Notes: generated by a model from the letters alone, not told the origin. DNA of 64,000 nucleotides from an uncultured Eubacteriales bacterium (GCA_934546935.1 CAKTEH010000006.1:62001-126000), one strand, 5' to 3'; positions 8,081-17,196 are shown, counted from the stretch's first letter. A program made the numbers and translations.

Positions 8081-8155
8081 TGGAGCTGGTGGCCGGACTC
8101 GAACCGGCAACCTGCTGATTACAAATCAGCTGCTCTGCCATTGAGCCACACCAGC
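8081..8155 (-). tRNA. tRNA-Thr (anticodon TGT)
   Basis: A 75-nt tRNA with encoded CCA. The acceptor GCTGGTG pairs with CACCAGC, and the anticodon arm CTGATTTGTAATCAG carries TGT, reading ACA and, by wobble, other threonine codons. The T arm GGTTCGAGTCC is standard. It is the first gene of the tRNA pair. Confidence 0.97.
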
Positions 8156-8183
8156 AGGCGGGCTGTATGAAATCAGCTTATTC

Positions 8184-8212
8184 AATATACCAGATATTTT
8201 TCGATTTGTCAA
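8184..8212 (-). promoter_or_regulatory. Promoter of the tRNA-Thr-tRNA-Tyr unit
   Basis: Minus-strand TTGACA (8212-8207) and TATATT (8189-8184) with a 17-bp spacer, placing the start about 20 nt before the 5' end of tRNA-Thr. Confidence 0.8.
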
Positions 8213-8261
8213 CCACTATTTTTCTCCGAAAAAAGATTTTTTACACAATCCACATCCTCGC

Positions 8262-8690
8262 CTAGCCCCGGATCTCCAGCCCCGGGCAGCGCCGGCTCAG
8301 CTCGGCAAGAAATTCATCCTCCCGTTCTGGAGAAAGCACAACTTTCCCTTTTTCCGGGTTCAGGCCCGCATTAAGCTGCAGACGGTTAAAATCCAGAGCC
8401 ATAATAAAATCCATCCCGCACGTCTTATCCACCGTTTTGATTTCCGCATAGGGGATCTCATCATGGAAAGGGCCGGAGCGCAGGTACAACACACTGGCGC
8501 GCAGCTCATACCAGGTCGCACAGCGCACCCAGATCACCAGCGCAACCACAATCAGGCACATGAGCGCAACGAGGTATTTCAAAATGGATTCAAAAAAAAC
8601 GCAGTATAACACCGCCACTACAACAATCGCCGCGCATAGGCCGTACATCAGCACACCCATGCGCCCGCTTCTGGATGACTCAAATCTCAT
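8262..8690 (-). CDS. Membrane protein with bacterial PH-like domain
   Basis: The 142-residue protein has two adjacent transmembrane helices, about residues 15-60, then a cytoplasmic beta-rich domain with YELRASVLYLRSGPF and EIPYAEIKTV. That pattern is typical of bacterial PH-like domains (bPH2/YdbT-type). These proteins sit in the membrane and may bind lipid or protein partners; no specific role is known. The ATG at 8690 follows GGAGTGTG; the frame extends upstream without a ribosome site. It is transcribed alone from a promoter at 8710-8738. Confidence 0.72.
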   Translation of the reverse strand: MRFESSRSGRMGVLMYGLCAAIVVVAVLYCVFFESILKYLVALMCLIVVALVIWVRCATWYELRASVLYLRSGPFHDEIPYAEIKTVDKTCGMDFIMALDFNRLQLNAGLNPEKGKVVLSPEREDEFLAELSRRCPGLEIRG

Positions 8691-8709
8691 AATTTCACAC
8701 TCCGTTTTT

Positions 8710-8738
8710 ATTTTATCATGAACACGCGGCGATTTCAA
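8710..8738 (-). promoter_or_regulatory. Promoter of the PH-domain gene
   Basis: Minus-strand TTGAAA (8738-8733) and TAAAAT (8715-8710), 17 bp apart, about 20-30 nt before the start codon at 8690. It faces away from the metG promoter. Confidence 0.65.
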
Positions 8739-8781
8739 GCACAGAAGGCCTGAATGAAAAGCGAAAAATTCCGCTGCAGGC

Positions 8782-8810
8782 TTGAAAAAAGGCTGGATTT
8801 AGGGTACAAT
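8782..8810 (+). promoter_or_regulatory. Promoter of the metG transcript
   Basis: TTGAAA (8782-8787) and TACAAT (8805-8810) with 17 bp spacing. The predicted start near 8817 leaves a leader of about 216 nt before metG, which holds a small ORF and a long hairpin. Confidence 0.7.
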
Positions 8811-8882
8811 AAAATGTCATTTTGTATCGCGTTTCCGCTTTTGCGGATTTTTCCATAAAACCTACAAAAGGAGCGTCTGCCC

Positions 8883-9017
8883 ATGTGTACGCCCTCCCCG
8901 GCGCGTCTGCGCTGTGCCGCCCGCGGTGCGGCAATACGAATGCGGCGGCGGCCAGTTCCCGCCTTTTCCGGCGGGCGACTGCGGCCGCATACTCAAGTAT
9001 TACCATATAAAGGATAA
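8883..9017 (+). CDS. Candidate 44-codon leader ORF before metG
   Basis: ATG at 8883 follows AAAAGGAG with a 9-nt spacer, one of the better ribosome sites in the area, and the frame runs 44 codons to TAA at 9015-9017, 15 nt before metG. The product would be strongly basic, rich in Arg, Pro and Ala (starts MCTPSPARLRC) with only one Met after the start, and has no recognisable domain. It spans the hairpin at 8940-8990, so translation would unfold that structure. It could be a leader peptide controlling metG or a chance frame in GC-rich sequence. Confidence 0.35.
   Translation: MCTPSPARLRCAARGAAIRMRRRPVPAFSGGRLRPHTQVLPYKG
8940..8990 (+). promoter_or_regulatory. Long imperfect hairpin in the metG leader
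   Basis: ATGCGGC at 8940-8946 pairs with GCCGCAT at 8984-8990. Inner arms contain CAGT/ACTG and CCCGCC/GGCGGG around a TTTTCC loop. No T-run follows, so it is not a simple terminator. No T-box motif (TGGNACC type) or S-box is visible in this leader, although metG in Bacillota is often riboswitch-controlled. Confidence 0.45.
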
Positions 9018-9032
9018 GGAGTTTTTCAGGAT

Positions 9033-10979
9033 ATGAGCAAAGGCAAATTTTATATCACAACCCCTATTTATTATCCCTCCGACAAGCTTCATATCGGGCA
9101 TGCCTACTGTACCGTCGTTTCCGATGCCTATGCACGCTATAAGCGCCTGCAGGGATACGATGTTATGTTTTTAACCGGCACCGATGAGCACGGCCAGAAA
9201 ATTGAGGAAAAAGCAAAAGCCGCCGGCGTTACGCCACAGCAGTTTGTCGACAATATTGTCGAGGGGGAAAAAGGCATTCTTGACCTCTGGCGGCTGATGA
9301 ACATTTCCAACACCCGCTTTATCCGGACCACAGACGATTATCATGTCGCCGCAATTCAAAAAATTTTCCGGAAAATGTATGAAAAAGGCGATATCTATAA
9401 GGGCGAATATAAAGGAATGTACTGCACGCCCTGCGAATCCTTCTGGACGGAAAGCCAGCTTGTTAACGGTAAATGCCCCGACTGCGGCCGTGAAGTCCAT
9501 CCGGCAAGCGAAGAGGCCTATTTTTTCCGTCTTTCCAAATACGCGCCGCGCGTACGCCAGCTGCTGACCACCACCGATTTTCTCAAGCCCGCCTCCCGCG
9601 TCAATGAAATGATCCACAACTTTATTGATCCAGGCCTTGAGGACCTGTGCGTATCGCGCACGAGCTTTACCTGGGGCGTGCCGGTTGATTTCGACCCGGG
9701 CCATGTTGTCTATGTCTGGGTGGACGCACTGTTTAACTATACGACAGCGCTGGGCTTTATGAACGACCGGTATGCCGATTATGATAAGTTCTGGCCGGCG
9801 GATATCCATTTCGTCGGCAAGGAAATCGTACGCTTCCATTCCATCATCTGGCCGGCCATGCTGATGAGCATGGAGCTGCCGCTCCCCAAAAAGGTTTTTG
9901 GGCATGGCTGGCTTAACTTCAACGGCGAGAAAATGTCCAAATCCCGCGGTAACGTCGTTGACCCCTACCTGCTGGCCGAGCGTTATGGCGTCGATGCACT
10001 GCGCTTCTTCCTGCTGCGCGACGTCCCCTTTGGATCCGACGGGAACTTTACAAACGAAGCGCTGTTTTACCGCATCAACGCCGACCTTGCAAACGATCTG
10101 GGCAACCTGGTTTCCCGTACAGTTTCCATGGTTGAAAAATACTTTGGCGGGACGCTCCCGGCTGAACGGGAACCGGATGCTGCCGACGGCGAGCTGACCG
10201 GCATGGCAAAAGGCCTGCGCGACGTGTTTGAACAGCAAATGGAAGCCTTTGCCCCGCAAAACGCCATTGCCGAGGTCTTCCGCGTCATTTCCCGCGCCAA
10301 TAAATATATCGACGAAACCGCCCCATGGCTGCTCGCCAAAGATGAAGCCAAACGTTCCCGCCTGGCTACAGTCATGTATAACCTTCTCGAGAGTATTCGC
10401 ATCAGCGTAACGCTGCTGCAGCCGATGATCCCAGACAGCTGCGAAAAGATTTTCGACCAGATCGGTGCCGGAGAAAGCGCGCATACCTGGGACAGTGCCG
10501 CGGAATACGGCGTACTTCCGGCCTGCGTCACCGTCCACCGTGGCGAAAACCTTTTCCCGCGCATTGATTTGGAAAAAGAGCTTTCCGAGTTGGAAAAGCT
10601 GACAAAAAAAGAAGAAAAAGCTGAAAAGAAGGCACAGAAGGCCGAAGGTGTCGCATCCTTGCTCGATATCCAGGATTTCGCAAAAGTTGACCTGCGTGTC
10701 GCGCGCGTCATCGCCTGCGAACCAGTCAAGCGCGCCAAAAAACTCCTGAAGCTGACCCTTTCGCTCGCGGGTACGGAACGTACGGTTGTTTCCGGCATTG
10801 CCGCCTGGTACAAGCCGGAAGAGCTCATCGGTCATGACGTCATCGTCGTCGCAAACTTAAAGCCAGCCAAACTCTGCGGTGTCGAAAGCCAGGGAATGAT
10901 CCTTGCAGCCGATGCCGCCGAAGACGACGTCCGGGTAATTTTCGCTGACGGTATCCCCTCCGGAGCCAAAGTGCGATGA
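9033..10979 (+). CDS. metG: Methionyl-tRNA synthetase
   Basis: A 648-residue class I synthetase that charges tRNA-Met. It has the HIGH motif in KLHIGHAY near residue 20, a zinc knuckle (CTPC and CPDCG around residues 130-148), and the KMSKS loop GEKMSKSRGN near residue 300. The C-terminal tRNA-binding domain is appended after a lysine-rich linker (LTKKEEKAEKKAQK), as in the dimeric Bacillota form. The ATG follows AAGGAG. It overlaps tatD by 4 nt, so the two are coupled. Confidence 0.98.
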   Translation: MSKGKFYITTPIYYPSDKLHIGHAYCTVVSDAYARYKRLQGYDVMFLTGTDEHGQKIEEKAKAAGVTPQQFVDNIVEGEKGILDLWRLMNISNTRFIRTTDDYHVAAIQKIFRKMYEKGDIYKGEYKGMYCTPCESFWTESQLVNGKCPDCGREVHPASEEAYFFRLSKYAPRVRQLLTTTDFLKPASRVNEMIHNFIDPGLEDLCVSRTSFTWGVPVDFDPGHVVYVWVDALFNYTTALGFMNDRYADYDKFWPADIHFVGKEIVRFHSIIWPAMLMSMELPLPKKVFGHGWLNFNGEKMSKSRGNVVDPYLLAERYGVDALRFFLLRDVPFGSDGNFTNEALFYRINADLANDLGNLVSRTVSMVEKYFGGTLPAEREPDAADGELTGMAKGLRDVFEQQMEAFAPQNAIAEVFRVISRANKYIDETAPWLLAKDEAKRSRLATVMYNLLESIRISVTLLQPMIPDSCEKIFDQIGAGESAHTWDSAAEYGVLPACVTVHRGENLFPRIDLEKELSELEKLTKKEEKAEKKAQKAEGVASLLDIQDFAKVDLRVARVIACEPVKRAKKLLKLTLSLAGTERTVVSGIAAWYKPEELIGHDVIVVANLKPAKLCGVESQGMILAADAAEDDVRVIFADGIPSGAKVR

Positions 10980-11743
10980 GGCTGTTCGATTCTCACGCAC
11001 ATTACGACGACCCCGCTTTCGACGCAGACCGGGACGCGCTGCTTGCCGCCCTTCCCGGACGCGGCGTCGCAGGCGCCGTCAATATGGGCTGCGATCTTGT
11101 TTCTTCCCGGCACGCAATTGCTTTAGCACAACGGTATTCTTACATCTATGCTGCGGTCGGTATCCATCCGGAAAATGCCGCGCAGGTTTCCGAAAACACC
11201 CTTGCACAGCTCGAAGCGCTTGCGGCGCATCCCCGCGTTGTCGCCATTGGGGAAATCGGGCTGGATTATCACTGGCCGACGCCTGAACGGGATATACAGC
11301 GCCATGCACTGCGGGTGCAGATGGCGTTGGCACGGAAGCTTGGGCTGCCTGTGTGTATCCATGACCGGGATGCACACGCTGACACAATGGAAATCCTTTC
11401 CGAATTCCCAGACGTGCCCGGCGTGCTGCACTGTTACACCGGCGCGCAGGAAATGGCAAGGCAGCTGACTGGCCGGGGCTGGTATATCGGATTTACCGGT
11501 GTGGTCAGCTTCAAAAACGCCAGGAAAACCCGGCTCGTTGCGCAAAGCGTCCCGCTTTCGCAGATACTCATCGAGACAGACTGCCCCTATATGGCCCCCG
11601 AACCCCTGCGCGGCACGCGCAGCGATTCTTCGATGCTCGCGCATACCGCTGCGGCCATTGCCGCAGCACGGGGGATGGAACCGGAGGCAATGGCTGAAGC
11701 AGCCTATCAAAACGCTCGCCGCTTTTACAGACTGGACGAGTAA
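10976..11743 (+). CDS. tatD: TatD family metal-dependent hydrolase
   Basis: The 255-residue protein is a TIM-barrel DNase or deoxyribonuclease-like hydrolase. Metal-binding motifs are DSHAHYDD at the N-terminus, GEIGLDYHW near residue 92, IHDRDAH and the late ETDCPYMAPEP. Family members have 3'-5' exonuclease or D-aminoacyl-tRNA deacylase activity; location after metG is widely conserved in Bacillota (metG-yabD). Start overlaps metG stop by ATGA. Confidence 0.93.
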   Translation: MRLFDSHAHYDDPAFDADRDALLAALPGRGVAGAVNMGCDLVSSRHAIALAQRYSYIYAAVGIHPENAAQVSENTLAQLEALAAHPRVVAIGEIGLDYHWPTPERDIQRHALRVQMALARKLGLPVCIHDRDAHADTMEILSEFPDVPGVLHCYTGAQEMARQLTGRGWYIGFTGVVSFKNARKTRLVAQSVPLSQILIETDCPYMAPEPLRGTRSDSSMLAHTAAAIAAARGMEPEAMAEAAYQNARRFYRLDE

Positions 11744-11817
11744 TACAGATTTTTAAGGGTATTTTGAATTTCCTTTGTTAAGTTTAACATATCTGTAACA
11801 CAAAATTTCGCTTTATC

Positions 11818-11872
11818 TGCTAGAATAAGCTATGTTTTTGGAAAGCTGCCCATACCCTGGCGGCAGCTTTCC
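11818..11872 (+). promoter_or_regulatory. Extended -10 promoter and leader hairpin before the Gld-type ABC operon
   Basis: TGCTAGAAT at 11818-11826 is an extended -10; the -35 is poor. Just downstream GGAAAGCTGCC (11840-11850) pairs perfectly with 11862-11872 over an 11-nt loop, with no T-run behind it. About 170 nt of leader separate it from the ABC gene start at 12006; nothing else is recognised in the 260-base gap. Confidence 0.45.
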
Positions 11873-12005
11873 CCAGATAATGACATCTCTTCCGCAGGCG
11901 TCTTTACAGGAAGCTTCGGATGGATTTCATTCATAACCTGTCGCAACAGCATTCCACGCCGTCCGGCATCCCCGGCGGCGGAATATGACTGGAGGTCAAC
12001 CATCC

Positions 12006-12980
12006 ATGATTGAAGTCAAAGGACTTACCAAGTTCTACGGCTCAAAAAAAGCCGTGGATAACCTCAGCTTCACCATTGACAGCGGTGAAATCGTTGGATT
12101 TCTCGGCCCCAACGGCGCCGGAAAGAGCACAACAATGAACATGCTGACCGGCTATCTGTCGGCCACACAAGGAACCGCCATAATTGACGGTATGGACATC
12201 CTTGAGGAGCCTATTGAAGCCAAACGCCGCATCGGCTACATGCCTGAACAGCCCCCGCTTTATATGGACATGACCGTTGAGGAGTACTTAAACTTTGCCG
12301 CTGAGCTTAAAGGCGTGCGCGCCTCGCTTAAGCGCAAGCACATTGATGAAATCTGTGAAACCGTATCGATTTCCCATGTACGCACCCGCATGATCCGTAA
12401 CCTTTCCAAAGGGTACAAGCAGCGTGTCGGCCTTGCCATGGCGCTGGTCGGGGACCCGGAAACGCTCATTCTCGACGAACCAACCGTCGGCCTCGACCCG
12501 ATCCAGATTATTGAGATCCGCAACGTAATCAAAGCGCTCGGACGCCGCCGCACCATTATCCTTTCCAGCCATATCCTTTCCGAGGTGCAGGCGGTGTGTG
12601 AACGCGTGTTGGTGATTAACAACGGCGTGATCGTCGCCGACGACTCTCCGGAGGCCTTAAGCGCCAATATCGCCGGTAATCATAAGCTTGACGTCCAGGT
12701 CGCCGGCCCGGTTGGAAATGTTGGTTCCGTCCTTCGTTCCATCGACGGCGTTAAATCTGTTATGCTGCGCACGGACAACGGCGACGGCACCGGCAATTTT
12801 GCGGTCGAAAGCGCGCCGAATGCTGACATCCGCAAGCCCATGTTCTTCCGTCTTGCCGAAGCCGGGTATCCCATCCTTTCACTTAAGCCGCTCGACATGA
12901 GCCTTGAAGATATCTTTGTCAGACTCACCGCCGAAGAAGTCGAAACCTCCTCCGGCAGAAAAAGGAGGATACAGAAATGA
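12006..12980 (+). CDS. ABC transporter ATP-binding protein, GldA-like
   Basis: The 324-residue ATPase has Walker A GPNGAGKST, signature LSKGYKQRVGLA, Walker B LILDEPTVGLDP and the H-loop SSHILSE. A C-terminal extension of about 90 residues is of the type seen in gliding-related GldA and ABC-2 exporter ATPases. The ATG at 12006 follows GGAGGT; a GTG/ATG-like upstream frame is not needed. It overlaps the permease gene by 4 nt and energises the system made with the two downstream membrane proteins. Confidence 0.93.
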   Translation: MIEVKGLTKFYGSKKAVDNLSFTIDSGEIVGFLGPNGAGKSTTMNMLTGYLSATQGTAIIDGMDILEEPIEAKRRIGYMPEQPPLYMDMTVEEYLNFAAELKGVRASLKRKHIDEICETVSISHVRTRMIRNLSKGYKQRVGLAMALVGDPETLILDEPTVGLDPIQIIEIRNVIKALGRRRTIILSSHILSEVQAVCERVLVINNGVIVADDSPEALSANIAGNHKLDVQVAGPVGNVGSVLRSIDGVKSVMLRTDNGDGTGNFAVESAPNADIRKPMFFRLAEAGYPILSLKPLDMSLEDIFVRLTAEEVETSSGRKRRIQK

Positions 12981-13681
12981 AAGCCATTATGAAACGCGAC
13001 CTGCTCGGCTTTTTTTCCTCGCCGATCGGATATGTTATTATCGCCGCATTTTTGCTGATGGGAAATTATTTCTTCTACGATGAAAATATCCGCAGTCTGA
13101 CAAGCTCCCTTTCCTATGTCTTTTCGGATATGACGCTTGTGCTGTGCTTTACAATCCCGCTGGTAACCATGCGCCTGCTCAGCGAAGAAAAAAAGCAGAA
13201 AACCGACCAGATGCTGCTGACTGCGCCGATCCGCACCTCGGACATTGTGCTTGGAAAGTTCTTTGCCGCCTATATGGTCTTTTTCATCGCTTTCCTCGGC
13301 ACGCTGACCTGGCCGCTGATCGTCTCCATGTTCGGTTCCCCAACCTTTTCCGAGATTTTAGGCAACTATGTCGCCATGTTCCTTATCGTCGGCGCGCTGG
13401 TTTCCGCCGGACTGTTCATCTCCTCCCTGACGGAAAACCAGGTTGTCGCGGCAATTATTAGCTTTGTCTGTATCTTTGCAACGTTTTTCTTCTCAAGCAT
13501 CGCTTCGGCGATTGACAACCCCCTGCTTTCCACCGTACTCAACTGGCTTTCGGTTTTCAGCCGTTACCAGAATTTCACCAACGGCATCTTTTCGCTGGCC
13601 GACATTGTGTACTATATAAGCCTGATGGTCGTCTTCCTTTTCCTCACTACCCGTGTGATCGAAAAGCGCCGCTGGGCATAA
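12977..13681 (+). CDS. ABC-2 type permease, GldF-like
   Basis: The 234-residue protein has six hydrophobic helices and the ABC-2 layout. The N-terminal FFSSPIGYVIIAAFLLMGNYFFYDEN and the EEKKQKTDQMLLTAPIRTSDIVLGKF loop are characteristic of GldF-like permeases that work with GldA ATPases. It would form the membrane channel of the exporter, exported substrate unknown. Gliding is not implied in Bacillota. Confidence 0.9.
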   Translation: MKAIMKRDLLGFFSSPIGYVIIAAFLLMGNYFFYDENIRSLTSSLSYVFSDMTLVLCFTIPLVTMRLLSEEKKQKTDQMLLTAPIRTSDIVLGKFFAAYMVFFIAFLGTLTWPLIVSMFGSPTFSEILGNYVAMFLIVGALVSAGLFISSLTENQVVAAIISFVCIFATFFFSSIASAIDNPLLSTVLNWLSVFSRYQNFTNGIFSLADIVYYISLMVVFLFLTTRVIEKRRWA

Positions 13682-13697
13682 GGAGGGTTAGGGAATT

Positions 13698-15323
13698 ATG
13701 AAGGACGAAAAGAATATGGAAAACATAAATCAAACCCCGGCTCCCGAGCCTGAAAAGAATGAATCTGCCAACCCCGGGAAAAACCGCCGTGACGCGGCCG
13801 ACGCCATGCGTTTCCACAGCGGCCTTTTGAAATCCTCGCAGAAAAAGCGCAGTGCAAAACCAGGCTTCAGCGCGCGCAAATGGCAGTACGGTACAATATC
13901 CGTCGGACTGGTCGTAGCTTTCATTGCCGTAATCGTTATGGCCAACGCCGGTATCAGTTTCCTGACCAACCGCTTCTATCTCAAGCTGGATATGACGCCG
14001 ACATCTTATTATGAGATCTCCGACACCACCCGCAATCTGCTGGAGAATATGCAGCAGGAGGTAACGGTGCATATCCTGTTGTCGGAAAACGATGTTATTA
14101 ATTCCAAATACTACAACATCGCTTACGAGTTCCTGCAGAAATACCGCGCCCTTTCCGGCGGCAAAATTAATATCAGTTTTGTAGATATCTATAAAAATCC
14201 GACCTTTATCAACGGCTATACCGATACGCCCGAGGAAATCAGCGCCGGAAGCTTTATTGTAGAAAGCCCGCTGCGTTACAAAATTTTAAAGCTTGCCGAC
14301 CTGTATAAGATTTCTACCGTCGTTACCGACGAGTCCACCTATTCCTACCAGGAGTATGTCTCTGGCGTTGAAGCCGACCAGACGCTGGCAAGTGCCCTGC
14401 AATACGTCCTGGCCGAAGACCTGCCGACTGTGGTCTTTGTTACCGGACATGACGAGCAATATTCTGATTATTTTGCCTCGCTGTTTACCAATTCCAACTA
14501 TAACTATCAGGAAGTCAACATCGTTTTCAACGATATCCCGCGCGACGCAGCAATTGTTGTAGTCGGAAAACCGGGCGCAGACTGGACCAATGAACAGATT
14601 AACCGCCTGGATACCTATCTGAAAGAAGAAAACGGCAACGTAATTTTTATGGCCGGACTTGGCTCCACCGAAACCCCATTGCTCAACGACTGGCTTGAAG
14701 AATGGGGCGTCGGCGTACAAAACCTGATGGTGCTTGATTCCGAACGCGCAATCGGCAATCCATTGGGCGTTGTCGCCGATATCCTGGATACTACAGTATG
14801 TGAAAACCTGGAAGTCAGCGACACGACTTATGTACTTATGCCCAACTCGGTTTCCCTCGAGCTTCTGTGGGAAAGTTCCAATCACCACAGCGCAACGCCT
14901 GTATTGGCCTCTTCCGCCTCTTCCTATGCAAAAAGCTTTGAGGATTTCAATGACGTTAGAAGCTATGCCTACGCCGACGGCGACGAAGAAGGGCCTTTCT
15001 ATCTGGGTATTTTGTGCACCTATTCGTCTTCTGTAAGCGGTGTCTCCACCGGCGGCAGAATGCTCGTGCTCGGCTCCAACTATATGATCGCCGATACGTA
15101 TCTCGACATGGAGCAGCTGGCCAACAAAGACTATCTGCTTGAGGTAATCGATTATCTGTACGACGGTGTCGATCCGCTGATTATCGACACAGTGAAGTAT
15201 ACCAGCTCCACCATGACCATGCTGTCTTCGCAGGCGCGTACGATCCTGATCGTACTCATGGTAATCCCGTTTGTCGTGCTTGCTCTTGGCATTTACGTAT
15301 GGCTTAGAAGGAGACACAAGTAA
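13698..15323 (+). CDS. GldG family (ABC_transp_aux) membrane-anchored protein
   Basis: A 541-residue protein with a charged cytoplasmic N-terminus of about 70 residues, one membrane helix near 75-98, a large outside domain and a C-terminal helix near 515-535. The outside part begins with KLDMTPTSYYEISDTTRNLL, the GldG/ABC auxiliary signature, and contains a GATase-like region with ATPVL and LVLGS strands. It is coupled to the GldF-like permease (AGGAGGG ribosome site, 16-nt gap), so it is the substrate-handling partner of the exporter. Confidence 0.88.
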   Translation: MKDEKNMENINQTPAPEPEKNESANPGKNRRDAADAMRFHSGLLKSSQKKRSAKPGFSARKWQYGTISVGLVVAFIAVIVMANAGISFLTNRFYLKLDMTPTSYYEISDTTRNLLENMQQEVTVHILLSENDVINSKYYNIAYEFLQKYRALSGGKINISFVDIYKNPTFINGYTDTPEEISAGSFIVESPLRYKILKLADLYKISTVVTDESTYSYQEYVSGVEADQTLASALQYVLAEDLPTVVFVTGHDEQYSDYFASLFTNSNYNYQEVNIVFNDIPRDAAIVVVGKPGADWTNEQINRLDTYLKEENGNVIFMAGLGSTETPLLNDWLEEWGVGVQNLMVLDSERAIGNPLGVVADILDTTVCENLEVSDTTYVLMPNSVSLELLWESSNHHSATPVLASSASSYAKSFEDFNDVRSYAYADGDEEGPFYLGILCTYSSSVSGVSTGGRMLVLGSNYMIADTYLDMEQLANKDYLLEVIDYLYDGVDPLIIDTVKYTSSTMTMLSSQARTILIVLMVIPFVVLALGIYVWLRRRHK

Positions 15324-17053
15324 TGGATAAAGATCGTAAGGATAAGACGGAGCTTTCCGGCGCGCAGAGCGCGCCGGAGGGCAACGCCCCGCGCGGACCG
15401 ATCGAGGGCCGTTACCGCACGGCAAAACCGGCGCCTGCCTCCGGGGATATGGAGGCAGCGCAACCTGCCGTACCGGAAGAGGAAATGCAGTCCCCCGATC
15501 CTGTACAAGCTGCGCCGGAGTCTGCTGTGCAGGATGAGGATCTTGATGACGTCATGATCCCTACGCCGTTGGAGAAAAAACCGCCGAAACGGAAAAAAGC
15601 CCGCAAAAAGAAAAAGGCGCTCCCCCTCCTTATCACGTTGGGCGTATTCGTTCTCCTGTTTGCCGGATATGCGGCCATGGTCTGGCTGATCCCGGAGAAA
15701 GAAATTGTTGACGATACGCCGCTAAAGGAGTATAAGCAGCTGATCTCCTATACCAGCGACCAGATTGCCGCGGTAGATTTCCATTACGGCGACGGATACT
15801 CCTATAAGCTCAACCTGACGCGCTATGTCAATGAATCCGGATATACGGTCACTGCCTATGGTGTCGAAGGGAAAAGCGAATTCGAATACGATCAGGATCT
15901 CTACGGCAATATGATCCTTCAAATTGCGCAGATCAGCTCCGGGACTATCGCTTCCCAGCAGGCTGACCTTTCCACCTATGGCCTTGAAAATCCAAAGGTC
16001 AGCGTTACCTATTACATCCGGGACGAAGAGGGCAATGTCAGCCAGGGCCTGACGCTGCACGTTGGCAACGCCGCCCCAGTAGGCAACGGCCACTACGCTA
16101 TACTTGACGGGGACGACACCGTATACGTAATCGGATATTCCGACGCAGATTATCTTGTGATGACCGACTATGATTACCGTGTACTGACGCTTTTGACAAT
16201 TGACGATTATGTCAATGGGATCCAGTCCGTAGGGTTTACCCGCGACGAGGAACAGCTGTATGTCGCCCGTGCAACGACAGAGGAGAAAGCTGCACTGGAA
16301 TATGCAACAACCTACCGCATTTATGAACCGGCGCTGGTCAACTGCAATACCTACTACCTTGAGGATAAGGTCCTGCAGCATCTGACAAGCATTTCCGCTT
16401 TGTCGGTCGTTGAAGATTATCCACAGGATCTGGCAGATTATGGCCTTTCCGAGGCGGATTCGCCGCTGGAGGTTTCCATCGAAACAATAGACGGCACCGT
16501 TACCCGTTTCACCCTTTCCAATACACCCAACGAAGACGGCAGCATTTACGGAAAAGTCAGCGGGCAAACCTCAATCTATACGTTTGACCCTTCTGTGTTT
16601 GCATTCGCGTCTGTCACCTATGATCAGATCCTCGATATGACTATCTGGACCTGCGAATTCAACAGCCTTGACCGCGTAGAGTTCATACTGGACGGCAAGA
16701 CGCATACCCTCCAGATTACCGATAACGGCGATGGGACTTATCAGACCCGTCTGGACGAGCTGGACATTCTGGAAACAGATGCACGTATGCTCTACGTCAG
16801 GATATTGCAGATCTATATAGACGACATCACCCGGGACGGGGATACAGCCGGTAAAATTGCATACAGCTTCTACCTGTATGGCAAAGATGGCACGGTCCGA
16901 ACCCTGGAACTGGCCGCAATCAGCGACCGCCGCTTCGTCGTCATCCTCGACGGTGTGCAGCAGGAATACTGTGTGCGCTATAACACCGTTAAACAAATCC
17001 TCGATGGCATAGAGGATCTTTATGAGGGCCTGCATCTGACATATTCGGTGTAA
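15323..17053 (+). CDS. DUF4340 domain protein linked to the Gld-type ABC system
   Basis: The 576-residue protein has a Pro- and acidic-rich cytoplasmic tail of about 90 residues ending in a Lys/Arg block (KRKKARKKKK), one transmembrane helix, and an extracytoplasmic beta-rich region with repeated DUF4340-type units (LSTYGLENPKVSVTY, DLADYGLSEADSPLEV). The start codon overlaps the GldG stop by one base. DUF4340 genes regularly follow gldF-gldG in diverse bacteria. The role is unknown; a periplasm- or wall-facing accessory subunit is the natural inference. A terminator follows. Confidence 0.85.
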   Translation: MDKDRKDKTELSGAQSAPEGNAPRGPIEGRYRTAKPAPASGDMEAAQPAVPEEEMQSPDPVQAAPESAVQDEDLDDVMIPTPLEKKPPKRKKARKKKKALPLLITLGVFVLLFAGYAAMVWLIPEKEIVDDTPLKEYKQLISYTSDQIAAVDFHYGDGYSYKLNLTRYVNESGYTVTAYGVEGKSEFEYDQDLYGNMILQIAQISSGTIASQQADLSTYGLENPKVSVTYYIRDEEGNVSQGLTLHVGNAAPVGNGHYAILDGDDTVYVIGYSDADYLVMTDYDYRVLTLLTIDDYVNGIQSVGFTRDEEQLYVARATTEEKAALEYATTYRIYEPALVNCNTYYLEDKVLQHLTSISALSVVEDYPQDLADYGLSEADSPLEVSIETIDGTVTRFTLSNTPNEDGSIYGKVSGQTSIYTFDPSVFAFASVTYDQILDMTIWTCEFNSLDRVEFILDGKTHTLQITDNGDGTYQTRLDELDILETDARMLYVRILQIYIDDITRDGDTAGKIAYSFYLYGKDGTVRTLELAAISDRRFVVILDGVQQEYCVRYNTVKQILDGIEDLYEGLHLTYSV

Positions 17054-17160
17054 AGCTTTGGATCGCTAACTCGGATAGAAACAGGCTTACTACGCGGTTT
17101 GCAAAGCCGAAAGACAACCCAGTGGCGAAATCACACGGGCCTGTCCTGCAGGCAAATAGA

Positions 17161-17196
17161 AAGAGGCGGGATTTTCTGAAAAATCCCGCCTCTTTT
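17161..17196 (+). terminator. Terminator of the ABC/DUF4340 operon
   Basis: A 15-bp perfect stem, AAGAGGCGGGATTTT with 17180-17194 and a 4-nt loop, followed by TTTTAT. The roughly 105 bases between the DUF4340 stop and this stem hold nothing I can identify. Confidence 0.85.

Noticed and set aside
7889..8110. Protein frame over tRNA-Tyr and tRNA-Thr
   Set aside because: The bases fold as two full tRNAs with encoded CCA.
8811..9032. T-box or SAM riboswitch before metG
   Set aside because: I searched both strands by eye for the TGGNACC-type T-box core and S-box features and found none.
9171..10835. 554-codon minus-strand frame over metG
   Set aside because: Shadow of metG; no conserved motif.
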